Assembly: GCA_026874595.1 (NCBI GenBank)
Contig: CM049318.1
Coordinates: 47,224,456-47,288,455, forward strand
Origin: Sipunculus nudus
Taxonomy: Eukaryota > Annelida > Sipuncula > Golfingiida > Sipunculidae
Direction of reading: 5' to 3'
DNA length: 64,000 nucleotides
In this document: one piece after another, positions 11,641 through 25,700 of the stretch
Numbering within the stretch: the first letter of the stretch is position 1
Layout of the letters: each line of letters starts with the position of its first letter
Position numbers and translations under genes: made by a program
Notes under the pieces: generated by a model
The model's input: the letters and a program-made list of their open reading frames with translations, nothing else
Told to the model about the DNA's origin: nothing
The model's database searches: none

Positions 11641-11939
11641 GCTCATCAACATTCGTCAATATTCACCTTTGGCTATTTTCGGAGGTTATGCTGTCGCTTG
11701 TGCTTGCATTAATGTGTAATACTTGATGACTTACTCATTACTGATTAATTTACTCATTCATTTATCAATACTATTATTTAAATTCTATATATTAAATCTA
11801 ATCCTTACCAATGAATATGTAATTGGGACCCAGTGTCAACATCGGACCTGCATTTGGACTCCATTCCTCAATCATTGTCATGGCTGAGTGGAACTGTTTA
11901 TTATGGTTAAGGATGTTGCTGATCATCCGCACCCAAGGG
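11641..11939. other. spacer left of the satellite array
   Basis: AT-rich, unremarkable sequence leading into the array; no gene seen. Confidence 0.3.
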
Positions 11940-12780
11940 CCGGAGATACGTTTCCCAAACGGCCCCAAGGCCTGCAAGGTAACACGGACATCATGTAGCT
12001 GCGTGCCATTCAGGACTACTCTATGGACGGCAGATACGTTGCCCTAACGATCCCAAGGCCTGCAAGGTAACACGGACATCATGTAGCTGCGTGCCATTCA
12101 GGACTTCCCTATGGACGGCAGATACGTTTCCCAAACGATCCCAAGGCCTGCAAGGTAACACGGACATCATGTAGCTGCGAGCCATTCAGGACTACTCTAT
12201 GGACGGCAGATACGTTGCCCTAACGATCCCAAGGCCTGCAAGGTTACAGGGACATCTGGTAGCTGCGTGCCATTCGGGACTTCTCTATGGACGGCAGATA
12301 CGTTTCCCGTACGATCCAAAGGCCTGCAAGGTAACAGGGACATCTGGTAGTGCGTGCCATTCAGGACTACTCAATGGACGGCAGATACGTTCCTACACGG
12401 CCCCAAGGCCTGCAAGGTAACAGGGACATTTGGTAGCTGCGTGCCATTCAGGACTACTCTATGGACGGCAGATACGTTTCCTAAACGGCCCCAAGGCCTG
12501 CAAGGTAACAGGGACATCTGGTAGCTGCGTGCCATTCAGGACTATCCTGTGGACGGCAGATACGTTTCCTAAACGGCCCCAAGGCCTGCCAGGTAACAGG
12601 GACATCTGGTAGCTGCGTGCCATTCAGGACTACTCTATGGACGGCAGATACGTTTCTTAAACGATTCCGAAGTGCCATTCAGGACTTCTCTATAGACGGC
12701 AGATACGTTTCCTAAACGGCCCGTAAGGCCAGCAAGGTAACAGGGACATCTGGTAGCTGCGTGCCATTCAGGACTACTCT

Positions 12781-15700
12781 ATGGATGGCAGATACGTTTC
12801 CAAAACGATCCCGACGTGCCATTCGGGACCTATCTATGGACGGCAGATACGTTTCCTAAACGGGCCCAAGGCCATCAAGGAAACAGGGACATTTGGTAGC
12901 TGCGTGCCATTCAGGACTACTCTATGGACGGCAGATACGTTTCCTAAACGATCCCGACGTGCCATTCAGGACTTCTCGGTAGACGGAAGATACGTTTCCC
13001 AAACGATCCCGACGTGCCATTCAGGACTTCTCTATGGACGGGAGATGCGTTTCCTTAACGGCCCCAAGGCCTGCAAGGTAACAGGGACATTTGGTAGCTG
13101 CGTGCCATTCAGGACTACTCTATGGACGGCAGATACGTTTCCAAAACGATCCCAACGTGCCATTCAGGACTTCTCTATGGACGGGAGATACGTTTCCTAA
13201 ACGGCCCCAAGGCCTGCAAGGTAACAGGGACATTTGGTAGCTGCGTGCCATTCAGGACTACTCTGCGGACGGCAGATACGTTTCCTAAACGGCCCCAAGG
13301 CCTGCAAGGTAACAGGGACATCTGGTAGCTGCGTGCCATTCAGGACTACTCTATGGACGGCAGACACGTTTCCTAAACGATCCCGACGTGCCATTCAGGA
13401 CTACTCTATGGACGGCAAATATGTTTCTTAAACGATCCCAAGGCCTGCAAGGTAAAAGGGACATCTGGTAGCTGCGTGCCATTCAGGACTACTCTATGGA
13501 CGGCAGATACGTTTCCTAAACGGCCCCAAGGCCTGCAAGGTAACAGGGACATTTGGTAGCTGCGTGCCATTCAGGACTACCCTGTGGACGGCAGATACGT
13601 TTCCTAAACGGCCCCAAGGCCTGCCAGGTAACAGGGACATCTGGTAGCTGCGTGCCATTCAGGACTACTCTATGGACGGCAGATACGTTTCCTAAACGAT
13701 TCCGAAGTGCCATTCAGGACTTCTCTATAGACGGCAGATACTTTTCCTAAACGGCCCCTAAGGCCTGCAAGGTAACAGGGACATCTGGTAGCTGCGTGCC
13801 ATTCAGGACTACTCTATGGACGGCAGATACGTTTCCTAAACGATCCCGACGTGCCATTCAGGACTTCTCTATGGACGGCAGATACGTTTCCTAAACGGCC
13901 CTAAGGCCTGCAAAGTAACAGGGACATCTGGTAGCTGCGTGCCATTCAGGACCACTCTATGGACGGCAGATACGTTTCCCAAACGATCCCGACGTGACAT
14001 TAAGGACCTATCTATGGACGGGAGATACGTTTCCTAAACGGCCCCAAGGCCTGCAAGGAAACAGGGACATTTGGTAGCTGCGTGCCATTCAGGACTACTC
14101 TATGGACGGCAGATACGTTTCCTTAACGATCCCGACGTGCCATTCAGGACTTCTCGGTGGACGGAAGATACGTTTCCCAAACGATCCCGACGTGCCATTC
14201 AGGACTTCTCTATGGACGGGAGATGCGCTTCCTTAACGGCCCCAAGGCCTGCAAGGTAACAGGGACATCTGGTAGCAGCGTGCCATTCAGGACTACTCTA
14301 TGGACGGCAGATACGTTTCCAAAACGATCCCGACGTGCCATTCAGGACTTCTCTATGGACGGGAGATACGTTTTACTAAACGGCCCCAAGGCCTGCAAGG
14401 TAACAGGGACATTTGGTAGCTGCGTGCCATTCAGGACTACTCTATGGACGGCAGATACGTTTCCTAAACGGCCCCAAGGCCTGCAAGGTAACAGGGACAT
14501 CTGGTAGCTGCGTGCCATTCAGGACTATCCTGTGGACGGCAGATACGTTTCCTAAACGGCCCCAAGGCCTGCCAGGTAACAGGGACATCTGGTAGCTGCG
14601 TGCTATTCAGGACTACTCTATGCACGGCAGATACGTTTCCTAAACGATTCCGAAGTGCCATTCAGGACTTCTCTATAGACGGCAGATACGTTTCCTAAAC
14701 GGCCCGTAAGGCCAGCAAGGTAACAGGGACATCTGGTAGCTGCGTGCCATTCAGGACTACTCTATGGACGGCAGATACGTTTCCTTAACGATCCCGACGT
14801 GCCATTCAGGACTTCTCTATGGACGGCAGATACGTTTCCTAAACGGCCCTAAGGCCTGCAAGGTAACAGGGACATCTGGCAGCTGCGTGCCATTCAGGAC
14901 CACTCTATGGATGGCAGATACGTTTCCAAAACGATCCCGACGTGCCATTCGGGACCTATCTATGGACGGCAGATACGTTTCCTAAACGGGCCCAAGGCCA
15001 TCAAGGAAACAGGGACATTTGGTAGCTGCGTGCCATTCAGGACTACTCTATGGACGGCAGATACGTTTCCTAAACGATCCCGACGTGCCATTCAGGACTT
15101 CTCGGTGGACGGAAGATACGTTTCCCAAACGATCCCGACGTGCCATTCAGGACTTCTCTATGGACGGGAGATGCGTTTCCTTAACGGCCCCAAGGCCTGC
15201 AAGGTAACAGGGACATTTGGTAGCTGCGTGCCATTCAGGACTACTCTATGGACGGCAGATACGTTTCCAAAACGATCCCGACGTGCCATTCAGGACTTCT
15301 CTATGGACGGGAGATACGTTTCCTAAACGGCCCCAAGGCCTGCAAGGTAACAGGGACATTTGGTAGCTGCGTGCCATTCAGGACTACTCTGCGGACGGCA
15401 GATACGTTTCCTAAACGGCCCCAAGGCCTGCAAGGTAACAGGGACATCTGGTAGCTGCGTGCCATTCAGGACTACTCTATGGACGGCAGACACGTTTCCT
15501 AAACGATCCCGACGTGCCATTCAGGACTACTCTATGGACGGCAAATATGTTTCTTAAACGATCCCAAGGCCTGCAAGGTAACAGGGACATCTGGTAGCTG
15601 CGTGCCATTCAGGACTACTCTATGGACGGCAGATACGTTTCCTAAACGGCCCCAAGGCCTGCAAGGTAACAGGGACATTTGGTAGCTGCGTGCCATTCAG

Positions 15701-16390
15701 GACTACCCTGTGGACGGCAGATACGTTTCCTAAACGGCCCCAAGGCCTGCCAGGTAACAGGGACATCTGGTAGCTGCGTGCCATTCAGGACTACTCTATG
15801 GACGGCAGATACGTTTCCTAAATGATTCCGAAGTGCCATTCAGGACTTCTCTATAGACGGCAGATACTTTTCCTAAACGGCCCCTAAGGCTGCAAGGTAA
15901 CAGGGACATTTGGTAGCTGCGTGCCATTCAGGACTACTCTATGGACGGCAGATACGTTTCCTAAACGATCCCGACGTGCCATTCAGGACTTCTCTATGGA
16001 CGGCAGATACGTTTCCTAAACGGCCCTAAGGCCTGCAAGGTAACAGGGACATCTGGTAGCTGCGTGCCATTCAGGACCACTCTATGGACGGCAGATACGT
16101 TTCCCAAACGATCCCGACGTGACATTAAGGACCTATCAATGGACGGGAGATACGTTTCCTAAACGGCCCCAAGGCCTGCAAGGAAACAGGGACATTTGGT
16201 AGCTGCGTGCCATTCAGGACTACTCTATGGACGGCAGATACGTTTCCTTAACGATCCCGACGTGCCATTCAGGACTTCTCGGTGGACGGAAGATACGTTT
16301 CCCAAACGATCCCGACGTGCCATTCAGGACTTCTCTATGGACAGGAGATGCGCTTCCTTAACGGCCCCAAGGCCTGCAAGGTAACAGGGA
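12781..16390 (+). repeat. higher-order duplication, shift about 2126 bp
   Basis: Sequence from about 12781 to 14250 reappears at 14907-16380 with matching private variants, for example the rare 'atggatggcag' start and 'gggacctatctatgg' at both 12828 and 14954. The shift is 2125-2126 bp. This is the left, more diverged part of the array. Confidence 0.85.
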
Positions 16391-19300
16391 CATCTGGTAG
16401 CTGCGTGCCATTCAGGACTACTCTATGGACGGCAGATACGTTTCCAAAACGATCCCGACGTGCCATTCAGGACTTCTCTATGGACGGGAGATACGTTTTA
16501 CTAAACGGCCCCAAGGCCTGCAAGGTAACAGGGACATCTGGTAGCTGCGTGCCATTTAGGACTACTCTTTGGACGGCAGATACGTTTCCAAAACGATCCC
16601 GACGTGCCATTCAGGACTTCTCTATGGACGGGAGATACGTTTCCTAAACGGCCCCAAGGCCTGCAAGGTAACAGGGACATTTGGTAGCTGCGTGCCATTC
16701 AGGACTACTCTGCGGACGGCAGATACGTTTCCTAAACGGCCCCAAGGCCTGCAAGGAAACAGGGACATCTGGTAGCTGCGTGCCATTCAGGACTATTCTA
16801 TGGACGGCAGATACGTTTCCTAAACGATCCCGACGTGCCATTCAGGACTACTCTATGGACGGCAAATATGTTTCTTAAACGATCCCAAGGCCTGCAAGGT
16901 AACAGGGACATCTGGTAGCTGCGTGCCATTCAGGACTACTCTATGGACGGCAGATACGTTTCCTAAACGATCCCGACGTGCCATTCAGGACTACTCTATG
17001 GACGGCAGATACGTTTCCTAAACGATCCCAAGCCTGCAAGGTAACACGGACATCTGGTAGCTGCGTGCCATTCAGGACTGCTCTATGGACGGCAGATACG
17101 TTTCCTAAACGATCCCGACGTGCCATTCAGGACTACTCTATGGACGGCAGATACGTTTCCTAAACGATCCCGAGGCCTGCAAGGTAACAGGGACATCTGG
17201 TAGCTGCGTGCCATTCAGGACTACTCTATGGACGGCAGATACGTTTCCTAAACGATCCCAAGGCCTGCAAGGTAACAGGGACATCTGGAAGCTGCGTGCC
17301 ATTCAGGACTACTCTATGGACGGCAGATACGTTTCCCAAACGATCCCGACGTGCCATTCAGGACTTCTCTATGGACGGGAGATACGTTTCCTAAACGGCC
17401 CTAAGGCCTGCAAGGTAACAGGGACATCTGGTAGCTGCGTGCCATTCAGGACCACTCTATGGACGGCAGATACGTTTCCCAAACGATCCCGACGTGACAT
17501 TCAAGACCTGTCTATGGACGGCAGATACGTTTCTTAAACGCCCCCAAGGCCTGCAAGGAAACAGGGACATTTGGTAGCTGCGTGCCATTCAGGACTACTC
17601 TATGGACGGCAGATACGTTTCCTTAACGATCCTGACGTGCCATTCAGGACTTCTCGGTGGACGGAAGATACGTTTCCCAAACGATCCCGACGTGCCATTC
17701 AGGACTTCTCTATGGACGGGAGATGCGTTTCCTTAACGGCCCCAAGGCCTGCAAGGTAACAGGGACATCTGGTAGCTGCGTGCCATTCAGGACTACTCTA
17801 TGGACGGCAAATAAGTTTCCAAAACGATCCCGACGTGCCATTCAGGACTTCCCTATGGACGGGAGATACGTTTTACTAAACGGCCCCAAGGCCTGCAAGG
17901 TAACAGGGACATCTGGTAGCTGCGTGCGATTCAGGACTACTCTTTGGACGGCAGATACGTTTCCAAAACGATCCCGACGTGCCATTCAGGACTTCTCTAT
18001 GGACGGGAGATACGTTTCCTATACGGCCCCAAGGCCTGCAAGGTAACAGGGACATTTGGTAGCTGCGTGCCATTCAGGACTACTCTGCGGACGGCAGATA
18101 CGTTTCCTAAACGGCCCCAAGGCCTGCAAGGTAACAGGGACATCTGGTAGCTGCGTGCCATTCAGGACTACTCAATGGACGGCAGATACGTTTCCTAAAC
18201 GATCCCGACGTGCCATTCAGGACTACTCTATGGACGGCAAATATGTTTCTTAAACGATCCCAAGGCCTGCAAGGTAACAGGGACATCTGGTAGCTGCGTG
18301 CCATTCAGGACTACTCTATGGACGGCAGATACGTTTCCTAAACGATCCCGACGTGCCATTCAGGACTACTCTATGGACGGCAGATACGTTTCCTAAACGA
18401 TCCCAAGGCCTGCAAGGTAAAAGGGACATCTGGTAGCTGCGTGCCATTCAGGGCTACTCTATGGACGGCAGATACGTTTCCCAAACGATCCCAAGGCCTG
18501 CAAGGTAAAAGGGACATCTGGTAGCTCCGTGCCATTCAAGACTACTCTATGGACGGCAGATACGTTTCCTAAACGATCCCGACGTGCCATTCAGGACTAC
18601 TCTATGGACGGCAGATACGTTTCCTAAACGATCCCAAGGCCTGCAAGGTAACAGGGACATCGGGTAGCTGCGTGCCATTCAGGACTACTCTATGGACGGC
18701 AGATACGTTTCCTAAACGATCCCAAGGCCTGCAAGGTAACAGGGACATCTGGAAGCTGCGTGCCATTCAGGACTACTCTATGGACGGCAGATACGTTTCC
18801 GAAACGATCCCGACGTGCCATTCAGGACTTCTCTATGGACGGGAGATACGTTTCCTAAACGGCCCCAAGGCCTGCAAGGTAACAGGGACATTTGGTAGCT
18901 GCGTGCCATTCAGGACTACCCTGCGTACGGCAGATACGTTTACTAAACGGCCCCAAGGCCTGCAAGGTAACAGGGACATCTGGTAGGTGCGTGCCATTCA
19001 GGACTATTCTATGGACGGCAGATACGTTTCCTAAACGATCCCGACGTGCCATTCAGGACTACTCTATGGACGGGAAATATGTTTCTTAAACGATCCCAAG
19101 GCCTGCAAGGTAACAGGGACATCTGGTAGCTGCGTGCCATTCAGGACTACTCTATGGACGGCAGATACGTTTCCTAAACGATCCCGACGTGCCATTCAGG
19201 ACTACTCTATGGACGGGAGATACGTTTCCTAAACGATCCCAAGGCCTGCAAGGTAACACGGACATCTGGTAGCTGCGTGCCATTCAGGACTACTCTATGG

Positions 19301-22100
19301 ACGGCAGATACGTTTCCTAAACGATCCCGACGTGCCATTCAGGACTACTCTATGGACGGCAGATACGTTTCCTAAACGATCCCAAGGCCTGCAAGGTAAA
19401 AGGGACATCTGGTAGCTGCGTGCCATTCAGGACTACTCTATGGACGGCAGATACGTTTCCCAAACGATCCCAAGGCCTGCAAGGTAACACGGACATCTGG
19501 TAGTTCCGTGCCATTCAGGACTTCTCTATGGACGGCAGATACGTTTCCTAAACGGCCCTAAGGCCTGCAAGGTAACAGGGACATCTGGTAGCTGCGTGCC
19601 ATACAGGACCACTCTATGGACGGCAGATACGTTTCCCAAACGATCCCGACGTGACATTAAGGACCTATCAATGGACGGGAGATACGTTTCCTAAACGGCC
19701 CCAAGGCCTGCAAGGAAACAGGGACATTTGGTAGCTGCGTGCCATTCAGGACTACTCTATGGACGGCAGATACGTTTCCTTAACGATCCCGACGTGCCAT
19801 TCAGGACTTCTCGGTGGACGGAAGATACGTTTCCCAAACGATCCCGACGTGCCATTCAGGACTTCTCTATGGACGGGAGATGCGCTTCCTTAACGGCCCC
19901 AAGGCCTGCAAGGTAACAGGGACATCTGGTAGCTGCGTGCCATTCAGGACTACTCTATGGACGGCAGATACGTTTCCAAAACGATCCCGACGTGCCATTC
20001 AGGACTTCTCTATGGACGGGAGATACGTTTTACTAAACGGCCCCAAGGCCTGCAAGGTAACAGGGACATCTGGTAGCTGCGTGCCATTTAGGACTACTCT
20101 TTGGACGGCAGATACGTTTCCAAAACGATCCCGACGTGCCATTCAGGACTTCTCTATGGACGGGAGATACGTTTCCTAAACGGCCCCAAGGCCTGCAAGG
20201 TAACAGGGACATTTGGTAGCTGCGTGCCATTCAGGACTACTCTGCGGACGGCAGATACGTTTCCTAAACGGCCCCAAGGCCTGCAAGGAAACAGGGACAT
20301 CTGGTAGCTGCGTGCCATTCAGGACTATTCTATGGACGGCAGATACGTTTCCTAAACGATCCCGACGTGCCATTCAGGACTACTCTATGGACGGCAAATA
20401 TGTTTCTTAAACGATCCCAAGGCCTGCAAGGTAACAGGGACATCTGGTAGCTGCGTGCCATTCAGGACTACTCTATGGACGGCAGATACGTTTCCTAAAC
20501 GATCCCGACGTGCCATTCAGGACTACTCTATGGACGGCAGATACGTTTCCTAAACGATCCCAAGGCCTGCAAGGTAACACGGACATCTGGTAGCTGCGTG
20601 CCATTCAGGACTGCTCTATGGACGGCAGATACGTTTCCTAAACGATCCCGACGTGCCATTCAGGACTACTCTATGGACGGCAGATACGTTTCCTAAACGA
20701 TCCCGAGGCCTGCAAGGTAACAGGGACATCTGGTAGCTGCGTGCCATTCAGGACTACTCTATGGACGGCAGATACGTTTCCTAAACGATCCCAAGGCCTG
20801 CAAGGTAACAGGGACATCTGGAAGCTGCGTGCCATTCAGGACTACTCTATGGACGGCAGATACGTTTCCCAAACGATACCGACGTGCCATTCAGGACTTC
20901 TCTATGGACGGGAGATACGTTTCCTAAACGGCCCTAAGGCCTGCAAGGTAACAGGGACATCTGGTAGCTGCGTGCCATTCAGGACCACTCTATGGACGGC
21001 AGATACGTTTCCCAAACGATCCCGACGTGACATTCAAGACCTGTCTATGGACGGCAGATACGTTTCTTAAACGCCCCCAAGGCCTGCAAGGAAACAGGGA
21101 CATTTGGTAGCTGCGTGCCATTCAGGACTACTCTATGGACGGCAGATACGTTTCCTTAACGATCCTGACGTGCCATTCAGGACTTCTCGGTGGACGGAAG
21201 ATACGTTTCCCAAACGATCCCGACGTGCCATTCAGGACTTCTCTATGGACGGGAGATGCGTTTCCTTAACGGCCCCAAGGCCTGCAAGGTAACAGGGACA
21301 TCTGGTAGCTGCGTGCCATTCAGGACTACTCTATGGACGGCAAATAAGTTTCCAAAACGATCCCGACGTGCCATTCAGGACTTCCCTATGGACGGGAGAT
21401 ACGTTTTACTAAACGGCCCCAAGGCCTGCAAGGTAACAGGGACATCTGGTAGCTGCGTGCCATTCAGGACTACTCTTTGGACGGCAGATACGTTTCCAAA
21501 ACGATCCCGACGTGCCATTCAGGACTTCTCTATGGACGGGAGATACGTTTCCTAAACGGCCCCAAGGCCTGCAAGGTAACAGGGACATTTGGTAGCTGCG
21601 TGCCATTCAGGACTACTCTGCGGACGGCAGATACGTTTCCTAAACGGCCCCAAGGCCTGCAAGGTAACAGGGACATCTGGTAGCTGCGTGCCATTCAGGA
21701 CTACTCAATGGACGGCAGATACGTTTCCTAAACGATCCCGACGTGCCATTCAGGACTACTCTATGGACGGCAAATATGTTTCTTAAACGATCCCAAGGCC
21801 TGCAAGGTAACAGGGACATCTGGTAGCTGCGTGCCATTCAGGACTACTCTATGGACGGCAGATACGTTTCCTAAACGATCCCGACGTGCCATTCAGGACT
21901 ACTCTATGGACGGCAGATACGTTTCCTAAACGATCCCGACGTGCCATTCAGGACTACTCTATGGACGGCAGATACGTTTCCTAAACGATCCCAAGGCCTG
22001 CAAGGTAACACGGACATCTGGTAGCTCCGTGCCATTCAAGACTACTCTATGGACGGCAGATACGTTTCCTAAACGATCCCGACGTGCCATTCAGGACTAC
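16100..22100 (+). repeat. higher-order duplication, shift about 3532 bp
   Basis: Blocks at about 16100-18300 recur at about 19640-21840, including distinctive variants such as 'ggcaaataagtttcc' (17808 and 21341) and 'gacctgtctatgg' (17505 and 21038). The shift is 3532-3533 bp. Confidence 0.85.
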
Positions 22101-22724
22101 TCTATGGACGGCAGATACGTTTCCTAAACGATCCCAAGGCCTGCAAGGTAACAGGGACATCTGGTAGCTGCGTGCCATTCAGGACTACTCTATGGACGGC
22201 AGATACGTTTCCTAAACGATTCCAAGGCCTGCAAGGTAACAGGGACATCTGGAAGCTGCGTGCCATTCAGGACTACTCTATGGACGGCAGATACGTTTCC
22301 CAAACGATCCCGACGTGCCATTCAGGACTTCTCTATGGACGGGAGATACGTTTCCTAAACGGCCCCAAGGCCTGCAAGGTAACAGGGACATTTGGTAGCT
22401 GCGTGCCATTCAGGACTACTCTGCGGACGGCAGATACGTTTACTAAACGGCCCCAAGGCCTGCAAGGTAACAGGGACATCTGGTAGGTGCGTGCCATTCA
22501 GGACTATTCTATGGACGGCAGATACGTTTCCTAAACGATCCCGACGTGCCATTCAGGACTACTCTATGGACGGCAAATATGTTTCTTAAACGATCCCAAG
22601 GCCTGCAAGGTAACAGGGACATCTGGTAGCTGCGTGCCATTCAGGACTACTCTATGGACGGGAGATACGTTTCCTAAACGATCCCGACGTGCCATTCAGG
22701 ACTACTCTATGGACGGGAGATACG

Positions 22725-25700
22725 TTTCCTAAACGATCCCAAGGCCTGCAAGGTAACACGGACATCTGGTAGCTGCGTGCCATTCAGGACTACTCTATGG
22801 ACGGCAGATACGTTTCCTAAACGATCCCGACGTGCCATTCAGGACTACTCTATGGACGGCAGATACGTTTCCTAAACGATCCCAAGGCCTGCAAGGTAAA
22901 AGGGACATCTGGTAGCTGCGTGCCATTCAGGGCTACTCTATGGACGGCAGATACGTTTCCCAAACGATCCCAAGGCCTGCAAGGTAACAGGGACATCTGG
23001 TAGCTGCGTGCCATTCAGGACTACTCTATGGACGGCAGATACGTTTCCTAAACGATCCCGACGTGCCATTCAGGACTACTCTATGGACGGCAGATACGTT
23101 TCCTAAACGATCCCGACGTGCCATTCAGGACTACTCTATGGACGGCAGATACGTTTCCTAAACGATCCCAAGGCCTGCAAGGTAACACGGACATCTGGTA
23201 GCTCCGTGCCATTCAAGACTACTCTATGGACGGCAGATACGTTTCCTAAACGATCCCGACGTGCCATTCAGGACTACTCTATGGACGGCAGATACGTTTC
23301 CTAAACGATCCCAAGGCCTGCAAGGTAACAGGGACATCTGGTAGCTGCGTGCCATTCAGGACTACTCTATGGACGGCAGATACGTTTCCTAAACGATTCC
23401 AAGGCCTGCAAGGTAACAGGGACATCTGGAAGCTGCGTGCCATTCAGGACTACTCTATGGACGGCAGATACGTTTCCCAAACGATCCCGACGTGCCATTC
23501 AGGACTTCTCTATGGACGGGAGATACGTTTCCTAAACGGCCCCAAGGCCTGCAAGGTAACAGGGACATTTGGTAGCTGCGTGCCATTCAGGACTACTCTG
23601 CGGACGGCAGATACGTTTCCTAAACGGCCCCAAGGCCTGCAAGGTAACAGGGACATCTGGTAGCTGCGTGCCATTCAGGACTACTCAATGGACGGCAGAT
23701 ACGTTTCCTAAACGATCCCGACGTGCCATTCAGGACTACTCTATGGACGGCAAATATGTTTCTTAAACGATCCCAAGGCCTGCAAGGTAACAGGGACATC
23801 TGGTAGCTGCGTGCCATTCAGGACTACTCTATGGACGGCAGATACGTTTCCTAAACGATCCCGACGTGCCATTCAGGACTACTCTATGGACGGCAGATAC
23901 GTTTCCTAAACGATCCCGACGTGCCATTCAGGACTACTCTATGGACGGCAGATACGTTTCCTAAACGATCCCAAGGCCTGCAAGGTAACACGGACATCTG
24001 GTAGCTCCGTGCCATTCAAGACTACTCTATGGACGGCAGATACGTTTCCTAAACGATCCCGACGTGCCATTCAGGACTACTCTATGGACGGCAGATACGT
24101 TTCCTAAACGATCCCAAGGCCTGCAAGGTAACAGGGACATCTGGTAGCTGCGTGCCATTCAGGACTACTCTATGGACGGCAGATACGTTTCCTAAACGAT
24201 TCCAAGGCCTGCAAGGTAACAGGGACATCTGGAAGCTGCGTGCCATTCAGGACTACTCTATGGACGGCAGATACGTTTCCCAAACGATCCCGACGTGCCA
24301 TTCAGGACTTCTCTATGGACGGGAGATACGTTTCCTAAACGGCCCCAAGGCCTGCAAGGTAACAGGGACATTTGGTAGCTGCGTGCCATTCAGGACTACT
24401 CTGCGGACGGCAGATACGTTTACTAAACGGCCCCAAGGCCTGCAAGGTAACAGGGACATCTGGTAGGTGCGTGCCATTCAGGACTATTCTATGGACGGCA
24501 GATACGTTTCCTAAACGATCCCGACGTGCCATTCAGGACTACTCTATGGACGGCAAATATGTTTCTTAAACGATCCCAAGGCCTGCAAGGTAACAGGGAC
24601 ATCTGGTAGCTGCGTGCCATTCAGGACTACTCTATGGACGGGAGATACGTTTCCTAAACGATCCCGACGTGCCATTCAGGACTACTCTATGGACGGGAGA
24701 TACGTTTCCTAAACGATCCCAAGGCCTGCAAGGTAACACGGACATCTGGTAGCTGCGTGCCATTCAGGACTACTCTATGGACGGCAGATACGTTTCCTAA
24801 ACGATCCCGACGTGCCATTCAGGACTACTCTATGGACGGCAGATACGTTTCCTAAACGATCCCAAGGCCTGCAAGGTAACAGGGACATTTGGTAGCTGCG
24901 TGCCATTCAGGACTACTCTGCGGACGGCAGATACGTTTCCTAAACGGCCCCAAGGCCTGCAAGGAAACAGGGACATCTGGTAGCTGCGTGCCATTCAGGA
25001 CTACTCTATGGACGGGAGATACGTTTCCTAAACGATCCCGACGTGCCATTCAGGACTACTCTATGGACGGGAGATACGTTTCCTAAACGATCCCAAGGCC
25101 TGCAAGGTAACACGGACATCTGGTAGCTGCGTGCCATTCAGGACTACTCTATGGACGGCAGATACGTTTCCTAAACGATCCCGACGTGCCATTCAGGACT
25201 ACTCTATGGACGGCAGATACGTTTCCTAAACGATCCCAAGGCCTGCAAGGTAAAAGGGACATCTGGTAGCTGCGTGCCATTCAGGACTACTCTATGGACG
25301 GCAGATACGTTTCCTAAACGATCCCAAGGCCTGCAAGGTAACAGGGACATCTGGTAGCTGCGTGCCATTCAGGACTACTCTATGGACGGCAGATACGTTT
25401 CCTAAACGATCCCGACGTGCCATTCAGGACTACTCTATGGACGGCAGATACGTTTCCTAAACGATCCCAAGGCCTGCAAGGTAAAAGGGACATCTGGTAG
25501 CTGCGTGCCATTCAGGGCTACTCTATGGACGGCAGATACGTTTCCCAAACGATCCCAAGGCCTGCAAGGTAACAGGGACATCTGGTAGCTGCGTGCCATT
25601 CAGGACTACTCTATGGACGGCAGATACGTTTCCTAAACGATCCCGACGTGCCATTCAGGACTACTCTATGGACGGCAGATACGTTTCCTAAACGATCCCG

